Assembly: GCA_021798275.1 (NCBI GenBank)
Contig: JAJZMK010000150.1
Coordinates: 1-33,926 of the forward strand
Reading direction: 5' to 3'
Source: Actinomycetes bacterium
GTDB taxonomy: Bacteria > Actinomycetota > Acidimicrobiia > Acidimicrobiales > Bog-793
DNA: 33,926 bases
The notes below the pieces were generated by a model. The model ran no database searches, was not told where the DNA came from, and saw only the letters and a list, made by a program, of their open reading frames with translations. The first letter of the stretch is position 1, and each line of letters begins with the position of its first letter. The translations under genes were made by a program, and so were the position numbers. Positions 25,819-33,758 of the stretch are shown here, one piece after another.

Positions 25819-25907
25819 CACTTTTTGTAGTGACATAACCACTCTATGTAGTTATATACTACTTAATGTGATTTTATTTTCAGGCAAAATATCACTATAT
25901 GTGGTTA
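25819..25907. promoter_or_regulatory. Four phased 15-bp boxes upstream of the CAP gene
   Basis: Similar 15-bp elements lie at 25819-25833, 25840-25854, 25860-25874 and 25893-25907. The shared pattern is YACT-NWW-TGT-RRT-KW, with ACT, TGT and a T at position 13 in all four. Starts are 21, 20 and 33 bp apart, close to whole helical turns. The first and last boxes are also preceded by the same AAAATAT. The array lies between divergent genes, with its last box 75 bp upstream of the CAP gene ATG and its first box 102 bp from the start of the minus-strand gene. This looks like an operator array for a DNA-binding protein. Confidence 0.55.
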
Positions 25908-25982
25908 CAAGATATTTCCCTTCATTCTTCTCCATCAATACCAATCTTTTAGCCACTTCCCAAACAGCCAAGGAGGGCACAC

Positions 25983-26759
25983 ATGCGTTTAAGTTTAGCA
26001 AACTTTCCCGTTCATCTTAGAAGGTTATTGACGATAGCCTACAGACAATTTCTTTTAATTGTTGCTTTTTTATCGATTTCGGCTTTCATCATCCCGGATT
26101 TTTCGGCCTCAGCTTACGCTGCTGGGATTCACGATTCTTACGGTTTGACAGCGTCCACCCATTTCTATATGGTCGCCAATAAGAGTGTTTCCTCCAAGGA
26201 CAGTAAGAATTTTGCCACAAAACATACGGTCAGAAAACTTCTACTTGCACACGCATCTATGGCTCAATTGGTTGCCAGGATAGAAGATAATGCCGATAAT
26301 CACCTAAGTCCTGCCGGCACTCAGGTCTTTAATGCGATCAATGCCGTCAGAGAACAATTTGGCTTGGCTCCCGGACTACCCACAACGGCAGGCAGAGGCT
26401 TGGTTATTCAAGGAGCCAGAACAGGCAACGATCCGAACATGATCAAAGTAGGAAACGGAATCCCGGAAGAATACAGTATTTGGGGAGCCGTAAGCGGGGT
26501 AGCAGCTCCCTCAACGGCGGCAACGTCGGCGGTAGTCAACGCTTGGGTCTATAAAGACGGCTGGATGGGAGCGGCAACTGAAAACTTGGATTGCACATCA
26601 CCCACAGCGCCCGGCTGCAACGGCCACCGCAGGGCTGTTCTCTCGACGCCTCCCATGCCGGGCGCCAAGTTATACATAAATGCCGTTTCGATCAAATCAG
26701 ACGTCAACGGCACCCCGGCAGTTTCGATAGCGGCACTGATGATATGGGTGGCACCGTAA
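25983..26759 (+). CDS. Secreted CAP/SCP-like protein
   Basis: The 258-residue protein has a long signal peptide: a basic start (MRLSLANFPVHLRRLL), a hydrophobic core at about 18-38 and a likely AxA cleavage site near SASAYAAG. Then comes a polar linker and a CAP-type domain: VFNAINAVREQFGL is the first helix, ENLDCTSPTAPGCNGHRRAVLS carries the conserved His-Arg and two Cys that can pair, and LYINAVSI plus the last strand complete the fold. The CAP superfamily covers secreted proteins of varied function; catalytic residues are not obvious. The ribosome binding site AAGGAGG (25970-25976) is strong. A clear terminator follows. The upstream box array suggests tight control. Confidence 0.68.
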   Translation: MRLSLANFPVHLRRLLTIAYRQFLLIVAFLSISAFIIPDFSASAYAAGIHDSYGLTASTHFYMVANKSVSSKDSKNFATKHTVRKLLLAHASMAQLVARIEDNADNHLSPAGTQVFNAINAVREQFGLAPGLPTTAGRGLVIQGARTGNDPNMIKVGNGIPEEYSIWGAVSGVAAPSTAATSAVVNAWVYKDGWMGAATENLDCTSPTAPGCNGHRRAVLSTPPMPGAKLYINAVSIKSDVNGTPAVSIAALMIWVAP

Positions 26760-26800
26760 TCGGATGTAGTGCCTGAAGGAGTTGCATTCTAAAAAATTAG

Positions 26801-26837
26801 ATAAGTGCCGGGTTGGCTGTCCGGCACTTATTTTTTT
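26801..26837 (+). terminator. Intrinsic terminator of the CAP gene
   Basis: An 11-bp perfect stem (26801-26811 with 26821-26831), with a 9-nt loop and GC-rich top, is followed by seven T residues (26831-26837). It lies 42 nt after the stop codon. This is the clearest Rho-independent terminator in the window. On the minus strand a run of six A before the stem gives T residues, so it could also stop the facing gene's transcript. Confidence 0.88.
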
Positions 26838-26890
26838 GTCACAGATGTTGTTGCTCGGTTTTTGATAACGACTTTTTAGATTTTGTAAGC

Positions 26891-27277
26891 TTATACCATC
26901 GATTCTATTTCTTTTACAAGCTTATCTTCTATTTCTAAGGTCCAAAGGGACTCGCCGACGTCGACAACCAAAAAGATATCGGACAACAGAAGAGTTTCCA
27001 CAGCAGCCACTGCTAAATGCTCAACCCATTTGGCAATCCCGATGTTTACCGTTACATCCTCCGGGCTTCCGCTTAAGGATATAGTCAAAGCACGATCTGC
27101 GTCGATGACCTTGTCAAGAAAACCGCCTTTTTGAGCTTGGATTACGATATCACTTCCTGATGTGGATGCAGATTGGGTATGAAAATGTTCGTTTTGCAGG
27201 TAGCTTTCAATTTTGGAAGCCAATGAGTCAAGATCGATATTTTTATCTTGAAAGTGGAGTTCCTTCTTGCCGATCAT
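26891..27277 (-). CDS. Uncharacterised small protein
   Basis: I place the start at ATG 27277, which is preceded by AAAGGA at the right distance; the frame continues upstream to 27319. The 128-residue protein begins MIGKKELHFQDKNIDLDSLASKIESYLQ and has a beta-strand region ending GGFLDKVIDADRALTISLSG, then VNIGIAKWVEHLAVAAVETLLLSDIFLVVDVGESLWTLEIEDKLVKEIESMV, with a mostly hydrophobic helix. I recall similar proteins with a KWVxxLAVxAVETLLLS block, also with no function. It lies between the CAP gene, which faces it, and the sortase, which points in the same direction. Confidence 0.6.
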   Translation of the reverse strand: MIGKKELHFQDKNIDLDSLASKIESYLQNEHFHTQSASTSGSDIVIQAQKGGFLDKVIDADRALTISLSGSPEDVTVNIGIAKWVEHLAVAAVETLLLSDIFLVVDVGESLWTLEIEDKLVKEIESMV

Positions 27278-27479
27278 AGTATGTCCTTTCCCGGACGGAA
27301 TGTCAAAATAGGCCGTCACTTGTCAAGATAAAGCTAGTGTATTTCTGCCAATACGTCAAGGCATAGGATACATAATTACAATTGAAAGCATTTATTTAAT
27401 TGAAATCATTTAGATCTAAAAGAAATACAGGACAAAACAGATCGAACTAGAACTTCTGTCTTTACCGAGATATCTTGTT

Positions 27480-28604
27480 TTATGTAAGTGAAAATGATTT
27501 AATCAGCATCTGATCGCCTCTGATCGCTATGGTGACCGTTTCGGTAAAAAGATCTGATCCTGATTTGGAAACGACGTCGATGCCGGCTTGAAGAGTTACT
27601 TGATAAGCCAGATGCGAATGAGCGTAAATCGTCACTTCGAGAGGACTTACATAGGAAATGGTGGTGCCTGACAATATTGCGGATGGGCGTGTCACTCCCG
27701 GGGCAAGCAAGAACCACCAAGCATTATTACCTTCTTCAAGAGACTTAATGGCTCCTATATATGATTTTAGCGCCAAAGATTCGATGTCTAAAGGAGCCGG
27801 AGACTGTATCCACTCATAGTTTGGGTTGCCGGCTATTTGCAGCTTACCCATCGGGATGGAATTTTGTTGCAAAGTAAGTCCCTGAGCCACCAAAGCAGCT
27901 GGAGCCGGTACGACAATATGCTGTTTGAGACCTGTTTTGGCAATATCTAGCAAAGGCCGATTGCTGCCTTGTTTGGCTGTTTTTGTAAAAAGGGGAGTGG
28001 CTTTTATCTCATCCAAATTCACAAGATATCTGTCTGGGGTAAACCACAGAGCATTTGTCGGCCAGCAGGTCACTAACGTCATGGTTGGCTTAGAAGAATC
28101 GTAGACGGGACTTCCTTGTTTTACGACTTTGTGACTGACAACTTTGAAAAAGTATTTTTTACACGTTGTCTCATAAATCAATGTAGAGCCTATTTTTAAT
28201 TTGTCTATATTGACGAAGTAGCTGACGTCATGTGCCTGCAAAACAGCTCTTCCACCATAGCCTGGCCATACGGAATTGGGGTCGTGACCCACGGCAACTT
28301 CCAGAACCGAATCGGAATTACCTTGGACAACGGGTGCCTGAAGAGAAATCGAGGGTGCTATAAGTACACCGGCTGCCATTTGAGCAGACGAGACTTGGCG
28401 ACAAGCCGGATTTTGGTTGGTCGGGGTTTTTGTTGAGGCGATCACTTTTTGTTTTTTAATCAGGTTGGTCACCAATTGATGACCAACTGTAGAAGAATGG
28501 TGATCCCATTGCCATATGTATATTTTGACAGCGGCGACAAAAGCTATAATGATGATTCCCAGAATCAAGAAAATCTTTTGTAGAAAGCTTCTTTTTTTCT
28601 TCAT
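27480..28604 (-). CDS. Sortase with a C-terminal extension
   Basis: The 374-residue protein has an N-terminal membrane anchor at about 11-30 (IFLILGIIIIAFVAAVKIYI) after a basic MKKKR. The sortase domain spans about 75-200: His125 in LQAHDVSYF, Cys180 in TLVTCWP and Arg192 in PDRYLV make up the catalytic triad in the usual order and context. About 170 residues follow the domain, with beta-rich, Ser/Thr-rich sequence and no membrane segment; most sortases end soon after the Arg. Sortases cleave a cell-wall sorting signal in secreted proteins and attach them to the envelope. No LPxTG-like substrate is visible in the window. The next minus-strand gene downstream is the 128-residue uncharacterised protein. 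Confidence 0.82.
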   Translation of the reverse strand: MKKKRSFLQKIFLILGIIIIAFVAAVKIYIWQWDHHSSTVGHQLVTNLIKKQKVIASTKTPTNQNPACRQVSSAQMAAGVLIAPSISLQAPVVQGNSDSVLEVAVGHDPNSVWPGYGGRAVLQAHDVSYFVNIDKLKIGSTLIYETTCKKYFFKVVSHKVVKQGSPVYDSSKPTMTLVTCWPTNALWFTPDRYLVNLDEIKATPLFTKTAKQGSNRPLLDIAKTGLKQHIVVPAPAALVAQGLTLQQNSIPMGKLQIAGNPNYEWIQSPAPLDIESLALKSYIGAIKSLEEGNNAWWFLLAPGVTRPSAILSGTTISYVSPLEVTIYAHSHLAYQVTLQAGIDVVSKSGSDLFTETVTIAIRGDQMLIKSFSLT

Positions 28605-28778
28605 ATCAATTTCTCATACGACTTGTTCCATTGGTAAAAGATATCTTACTTTTCGCTTCAACTGCCGTCACCTGCTGACATTGACTCTATCAAGATGGAC
28701 ATGAACCGACCTATTTCATATCGCATAACACAAAATGACTTATAAATGCACTTTGGCCAAAATCATTTTTCGTAATTA

Positions 28779-29573
28779 CTATTTCCCCAAGAGCTGATTT
28801 TTGTAATTCTCTCTTCTCGTTTCTTTACCATGTAAACTACAGTCCCCGCATTTTGTCTTTGAGGTTAATTTATAGTACAGACAACAGTTCTTTCTTTCCC
28901 AATACCATCCGTGCTTTCCATCGCATTCCAGTAAGTAAAAACTTCCCTGGTTTTTCACATAGTCGGGAGATAATTCAAAAAATTTTTCTCCAACTCCAAT
29001 TATATCTTTCCCCAATATACCTTCAAGCGTTCTAAAGACAGCGGCAGAGGAGGAAGCTACATTACCCCATAGCAACTTAGATCCGATGCGAAACGAAGTC
29101 TTTATACGCTCTATCAATATCTCTAAATGACCCACTATTATATTGTTAATTGCCGCCTCTAGGTCGCGCTCCAGTGAATCACTTTTTTCATACAGCCTAG
29201 GCGAGAGGTATGAAAGTTTTGATACTCTACCGGCCGGAATCATAAAAGCTGTATTTATCGGAGAAGCATCTGGCATAACCCCTGATATAAACAGAGGACA
29301 GATACTGAGTGCCAGCAGTCTATAGGAGTAGCTCAGAACGAAAAGAGAAATTGTCGTTTGCTGATCTGGAGCACCGATGGCATGGCCGGATGTCTCGATC
29401 ACTTTTTTAAAAAAATCATCATCATTTAAAAAGTAATGACATCTGATATAACCCGGGTCTTCTGGGTTTGGTGAAATATCAGCTTTTAGGTAAGAAAGCG
29501 CACTTTGAAGTTGTTTAAACGCATTAAGGAGGATATCAAAATCTTCGGTTTGAAATAGATCATAACTCGTCAT
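28779..29573 (-). CDS. FhuF-like iron-sulfur protein (siderophore reductase)
   Basis: The 264-residue protein ends with Cys230, Cys231, Cys242 and Cys245 in RKNCCLYYKLTSKTKCGDCSL, the C-C-x10-C-x2-C motif that holds the unusual 2Fe-2S cluster of FhuF. FhuF-type proteins reduce ferric iron inside the cell to free it from siderophores. The preceding region is helical, as in the family, with FLYFISGVMP-like hydrophobic stretches but no clear signal. It starts 20 nt after the stop of the BtuF-like gene (29594) and has GAAGAGAT before its ATG, so the two are probably one operon. An iron-uptake role is supported by family membership plus the binding-protein neighbour. Confidence 0.7.
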   Translation of the reverse strand: MTSYDLFQTEDFDILLNAFKQLQSALSYLKADISPNPEDPGYIRCHYFLNDDDFFKKVIETSGHAIGAPDQQTTISLFVLSYSYRLLALSICPLFISGVMPDASPINTAFMIPAGRVSKLSYLSPRLYEKSDSLERDLEAAINNIIVGHLEILIERIKTSFRIGSKLLWGNVASSSAAVFRTLEGILGKDIIGVGEKFFELSPDYVKNQGSFYLLECDGKHGWYWERKNCCLYYKLTSKTKCGDCSLHGKETRRENYKNQLLGK

Positions 29574-29593
29574 AGTTTATCTCTTCAGTAGGC

Positions 29594-30487
29594 CTATTTG
29601 ATGCGTCTGATAATCGAGTCGTCACTTACACCTGTTCTGAGAACCTCGGAAAGGGCCACCGTCCCCTCTATCAACCTCGGTCCCGGTCTTGAAAAGTGCC
29701 CTCCGGCATTGGCCGCGTAAAACTTTTCCGCTCCGGCCAGCGCCGGGTGGTTGAGGATTTCTTTGGCTTGTGAGAGAACTTCTTCCATCTGAAATCCACA
29801 GGGCATAAAAAGCACCGAATCAAATTCCAAGCCTGCGATCATGTCCCAATCCAATCTGGTGGAATTGCCGTTTTTCACCGAACAAACCGGATATGCACCG
29901 GCTATCTCGATCATCTCAGGTATCCAATGTCCGGCGCTATATGGCGGGTTTGCCCATTCCAAGGCAAACATGTTAGGGGGAGGGGAGGGGAAATCTTTAT
30001 TTCTCAGATCCTCCAGAGTAGACCGAAACGAAGTAACCAGAGCGGCGGCTTGACTCTCGCGACCGGTGGCCGAACCTACCGTCAGAATGTTTTGTAGGAC
30101 GTCGTCTAAGGAATACGGGTCCAGAGATATGATTTCTGCTTCGATATTTAAAACCTCGAGTGCCAAAGTCAAATGACCTTTTGGAACGGCACATACTTTA
30201 CATATATCCTGGGTAAGTATAATATCTGGTTCCAGCTGTCTGATTTTATCAAGATCTATCTGCTGAGTCAGTGTATTTGTTTTTGCCGCCTGTCTGATGA
30301 TATCGTCTATTTCAAGCGGAGTAGCACCTTTTGGAATTACAGATCCGGTTACCTTTGGTTTTGCTTCGGCCTCTTTTGGCCAGTTGCACTCATGGGTTAC
30401 CCCCACCAGGTTATCTTCAAGACCCAAAAGATAACATATCTCGGTTGCCGACGGCAGAAGTGACAGTATCTTCGTATCTTTGCCCAT
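29594..30487 (-). CDS. BtuF-like (cobalamin/siderophore) substrate-binding protein
   Basis: The 297-residue protein is of the helical-backbone binding-protein superfamily. It opens ILSLLPSATEICYLLGLEDNLVGVTHECNWP, followed by PDIILTQDICKVCAVP and the central WIPEMIEIAGAYP, close to the family often annotated as cobalamin-binding. No signal peptide or lipobox is seen: the N-terminus is MGKDTKILSLLPS. Start ATG 30487 has GAGGAAGGA directly before it. No transporter subunits (BtuC/BtuD) lie next to it. FhuF follows on the same strand, and cobB is divergent, so the region links metal or corrinoid handling. The bound ligand could be cobalamin or a ferric complex. Confidence 0.75.
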   Translation of the reverse strand: MGKDTKILSLLPSATEICYLLGLEDNLVGVTHECNWPKEAEAKPKVTGSVIPKGATPLEIDDIIRQAAKTNTLTQQIDLDKIRQLEPDIILTQDICKVCAVPKGHLTLALEVLNIEAEIISLDPYSLDDVLQNILTVGSATGRESQAAALVTSFRSTLEDLRNKDFPSPPPNMFALEWANPPYSAGHWIPEMIEIAGAYPVCSVKNGNSTRLDWDMIAGLEFDSVLFMPCGFQMEEVLSQAKEILNHPALAGAEKFYAANAGGHFSRPGPRLIEGTVALSEVLRTGVSDDSIIRRIK

Positions 30488-30648
30488 ATATTTCCTTCCT
30501 CGCCAAAAGCCCGCTTCAACCGATATACTCTTCTGTTCAGATCAGACTTTCAGGCTCATATGATCTTATCCACTATAGGTAAAGACTATGTACCGCGTGC
30601 GGACAAAAGCACATCTGATATTATCTGCTTTGAAAAGGAGCTCTTATT

Positions 30649-32025
30649 TTGTCTACGAATGAAGATGGTCAAAGACAGCAAGTGAGACTATGTGACAGGC
30701 TGGTAATAGCCGGAACACATTCTGGTGTTGGCAAGACAACCGTATCGGTCGCCATTATGACAGCCTTACGAAAAAAAGGGCTCAAGATTGCCGCGGCAAA
30801 AGTAGGCCCTGATTTTATCGACCCCACGTATCACCGCTTGGCAACGGGACACCACTCGGTAAACTTGGACGTATTTTTACATGGGAAAGAGTTGATACTG
30901 CCCCTGGCAGCCGAAGCGGCCGAGGGTTCCGACATGCTGATTACAGAAGGTGTCATGGGGCTCTTTGACGACTCCGGATTTCGTTTTGGCGGCGGTTCTA
31001 CCGCGGAAGTGGCAAAGTTACTCCAAGCGCCGGTAATCCTCATCATCGATTGTGCCGCCATGAGTACGTCGGTAAAAGCAGTGGTTCATGGGTTTTCCAC
31101 TCTGGATAAAGAACTAAATGTCAAAGGCGTTATTTTGAACAGGGTAGCAAGCAAGGGACATGAACTGTTATTGCGCGAGGCTCTAGAAGATACGGACATA
31201 AATGTCATCGGGGTTCTGGAGAAAAAAGATGCTTTCAACTTTGAAGAACGCCACTTAGGTCTTGTACCTGCGGTTGAAGAAAAAAGTAAAATCATGGAAA
31301 CACTGGACAGATTAGCTGCAGAGATATCTGACTCCTTAGACTTAGAGCAATTGGTCAAGATAGCAAATAGCGCACCTACTCTTTGGACATCACGAGCAAA
31401 TAAACCGCACCTGGTAGGCCAGGCACGGATTGGCATTTGCTCTGGGAAAGCATTTAGCTTTTACTACCATCAAAATCTTGAATATTTACAATTGGCCGGA
31501 GCGGAACTTTCCTACTTTGATCCGCTGACAGATGAGAAATTGCCACCGGATTTGGATGCGCTCTACATGGGAGGCGGATTCCCGGAAGTCTATACAGCTG
31601 AAATATCCAAAAACAGACCTTTACTTGATGAAATAGCCGCTAAAGCCAGAGACAATATTTTGATCTGGGCTGAATGTGGGGGATATCTTTTGCTGTGTGA
31701 ATCGATAGACGGCCATATCATGTCTGGTATTCTTGATTCTGCTAAAGCGGAAATGACCACCAAATTGACCCTTGGATATCGTTATGGATACACACTCCGC
31801 GATACGATTTTTGGGCCGTCAAATACGGAAATCAAAGGTCACGAATATCATTACAGCCAGGTTGAACCGGCCGGAGAAGATCTTTTCTTGTCCGGAAGAC
31901 TACACAGCGGAGCACAAGGATACGCTGCGGGCAACATCTTTGCCTCATATTTACATCAACATATGGCATCAAGACCGGAAATGGCAGAGAATTTAGTTAC
32001 TAATGCCAAGCGTACCGATGGATAA
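30649..32025 (+). CDS. cobB: Cobyrinic/hydrogenobyrinic acid a,c-diamide synthase
   Basis: The 458-residue enzyme amidates the a and c side chains of (hydrogeno)cobyrinic acid with glutamine and ATP. The N-terminal ATPase half has the P-loop GTHSGVGKT at 22-30, KVGPDFIDPTYH at 51-62 and GVMGLFDD. The C-terminal GATase_3 half has MGGGFPEVY and the nucleophilic Cys343 in WAECGGYLLL, with the HEYHYS block near 404. Length and domain order match CobB/CbiA. I take TTG 30649 as start because AAAAGGAG precedes it by a few nt. No other cobalamin synthesis gene is in the window, so it may be part of a scattered pathway. I see no cobalamin riboswitch upstream. Confidence 0.92.
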   Translation: MSTNEDGQRQQVRLCDRLVIAGTHSGVGKTTVSVAIMTALRKKGLKIAAAKVGPDFIDPTYHRLATGHHSVNLDVFLHGKELILPLAAEAAEGSDMLITEGVMGLFDDSGFRFGGGSTAEVAKLLQAPVILIIDCAAMSTSVKAVVHGFSTLDKELNVKGVILNRVASKGHELLLREALEDTDINVIGVLEKKDAFNFEERHLGLVPAVEEKSKIMETLDRLAAEISDSLDLEQLVKIANSAPTLWTSRANKPHLVGQARIGICSGKAFSFYYHQNLEYLQLAGAELSYFDPLTDEKLPPDLDALYMGGGFPEVYTAEISKNRPLLDEIAAKARDNILIWAECGGYLLLCESIDGHIMSGILDSAKAEMTTKLTLGYRYGYTLRDTIFGPSNTEIKGHEYHYSQVEPAGEDLFLSGRLHSGAQGYAAGNIFASYLHQHMASRPEMAENLVTNAKRTDG

Positions 32026-32051
32026 AATATCGATACCAATCTTTATGTGAG

Positions 32052-32531
32052 TCATAAATTCTTTGACAATATCCCTTCGTCTCGCATTCTGGCCAAAACC
32101 TCTAAAGCTTTATCGCCATGATGCTCCATGTGGATCTCACTATTAATGATCTCGCGAACAGTAAAGTCTTGAGTAATCACAAATGTCTTGCGCTGCACGG
32201 GAAGAAATCCAAGACTACGCTTAACTCCGAAAATACGGGCAACTTCTCCAGAGGGATCAGATAGCAATGGGTAATCAAAACCGTGCAACTGTGAAAACTG
32301 CTTCTGCTTTGACACAGGATCCATGCTTATTCCCACGCGCTGTGCTGAGAAAGCCGCAAACTCTTGAGCAAGATCGCGAAAATGACAACTCTCTGCCGTA
32401 CAACCTTTGGTCATTGCCGATGGATAGAAAAATAGCACTACTGGTCCATTTTCTAAGAATTCGCTAAGACGCCTCAGGGCACCTGTTTCATCCTCAAGTT
32501 CGAAGTCCTTTACGATATCTCCAACTTTCAT
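32052..32531 (-). CDS. bcp: BCP/PrxQ-type peroxiredoxin
   Basis: The 159-residue thiol peroxidase removes hydrogen peroxide and organic peroxides. Cys44 in YPSAMTKGCTAESC is the peroxidatic residue, within a PxxxTxxC-like motif (Pro37, Thr41, Cys44), and Cys49 is the resolving Cys, five residues later, as in the atypical two-Cys PrxQ class. The N-terminus MKVGDIVKDFELEDETG and the ARIFGVKRSLGFLPVQRKTFVI block are typical. It faces cobB, with 26 nt between the stops. The usual reductant is thioredoxin; none is in the window. Confidence 0.93.
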   Translation of the reverse strand: MKVGDIVKDFELEDETGALRRLSEFLENGPVVLFFYPSAMTKGCTAESCHFRDLAQEFAAFSAQRVGISMDPVSKQKQFSQLHGFDYPLLSDPSGEVARIFGVKRSLGFLPVQRKTFVITQDFTVREIINSEIHMEHHGDKALEVLARMRDEGILSKNL

Positions 32532-33219
32532 TTCTGTTCTCCGATCATTTCATATACCAGATTCACTTTGTCACTGAGACTAAATCTGAGCTGACTCTAC
32601 ACTGATATTAGCCCCATAAACCGTTCCCGGATTCAACAAGCACCAGGCCTTACCTTGCCTAATGCAAGAAACTGATCTTTGGTTAGGAAGTTTCCCATGT
32701 TGTTTAGATTGCCCATACCGTTACGACGTACAACTAACATCATAGATTGTTGTTAGCTTGATTGGTGTCTACTTCAACTGGAGAGGCTCAAAAAGTAGCT
32801 AATGTGAAGAGATTTAATGGATCTCTAAATGGTGCTTAAGCGGGTACTTCCTATGACAATGCCATGGGATAAGTCTCATGTTATTACTCAAGAAGGAGGT
32901 CATAAAAGAGGATTTGATACATTGAAGTCCAAAGAAACTAACGTATTTGATCGAATTTAATATTTGCCGTGATAACCAATGACGACATTTAGAAATCGGT
33001 TACGTATCAAGATCATTATAAATGGGGTCGCATTGAATCAGATGGGTTCAACATCTGGTTGGATGGTTGGTTTCAAGGAGGTAACAGACTTTGAACGCTT
33101 TGGCAGCATTATAGAAAGTCTATAACCATCAATAAAATGCCGATAATGAACATTATGTAACTTTTTAATATTTTCATTTATCTCCCTTTTGTCAGAAGCT
33201 GGTGTAATATTAATTTTCC
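32532..33219. other. Gene-poor region before the carbonic anhydrase
   Basis: No gene with a good start and recognisable sequence is seen on either strand. Two short frames in the same reading frame, 32853-32960 (35 residues, MTMPWDKSHVITQEGG) and 32979-33125 (48 residues), lack a convincing ribosome binding site. The region looks like decaying or non-coding sequence, in agreement with the damaged start of the next gene. Confidence 0.45.
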
Positions 33220-33717
33220 ATAAAGTCATATAGTGAATTATCAAAAGCAAATTTAATATACTCATCTGCTTTTAGCAGCGGATATTTAACCAGCCAAGCT
33301 CTTGGGGAAATTGCGATCTTAACTTGCATGGACACCAGGATTGACCCCTTGGCTATTTTCAGTATCAAAATCGGTGACGCGAAAATTATTAGAAATGCTG
33401 GTGGCAGAGTAACTCAAGATACCTTACGCTCGCTCATTCTTGCTAAAGCTTTCTTGGGTGTTAAAAAGATATTGATTATGCACCATACTGAATGTGCTCT
33501 AGCTAATACCACCAACGCAGAAATAGAAAAAAACTTGCCTGTTGAGATGAAGGAGTTTGCCGCACATATTGACTTTTTACCAATGGAAAACCCCGATGGC
33601 GCTCTTCATGAAGATGTCAATCAATTGTTAACAAATACGGCTCTTTCTGAGGTAGAAATCGAAGGATGGCGCTATGACGTTCAGACCGGAAAAGCTTCCA
33701 GAATATTTCATTCCTAA
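33220..33717 (+). CDS. Beta-class carbonic anhydrase, start codon apparently lost
   Basis: The protein interconverts carbon dioxide and bicarbonate. Homology begins well before the first ATG (33328): the same frame reads KSYSELSKANLIYSSAFSSGYL, then IAILTCMDTRIDP, where the Cys is a zinc ligand and MDTR carries the catalytic Asp-Arg pair. The remaining zinc ligands are in HHTECAL. The frame is open from 33214 but holds no ATG, GTG or TTG upstream of 33328, and translation from 33328 would lose the zinc Cys. ATA at 33220, at the expected place for the start, would give 165 residues, close to the 163 of Rv1284. It may be a start-codon mutation (pseudogene) or a rare start; no good ribosome binding site is seen. 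Confidence 0.65.
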   Translation: MKSYSELSKANLIYSSAFSSGYLTSQALGEIAILTCMDTRIDPLAIFSIKIGDAKIIRNAGGRVTQDTLRSLILAKAFLGVKKILIMHHTECALANTTNAEIEKNLPVEMKEFAAHIDFLPMENPDGALHEDVNQLLTNTALSEVEIEGWRYDVQTGKASRIFHS

Positions 33718-33758
33718 GCATTTCGACATTTGGAGTATCTGTTTAAATATTGCAAGAC

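Noticed and set aside
30488-30648. Cobalamin riboswitch upstream of cobB
   Set aside because: The 161-nt divergent region is too short and lacks the conserved B12 box and the usual paired elements that I could recognise.
32853-33125. Two short frames (32853-32960 and 32979-33125) as genes
   Set aside because: Both lack a convincing ribosome binding site and resemble no family I know.
33038-33265. Minus-strand frame of 75 residues opposite the carbonic anhydrase 5' end
   Set aside because: It overlaps the homologous N-terminal part of the carbonic anhydrase and shows no recognisable sequence.
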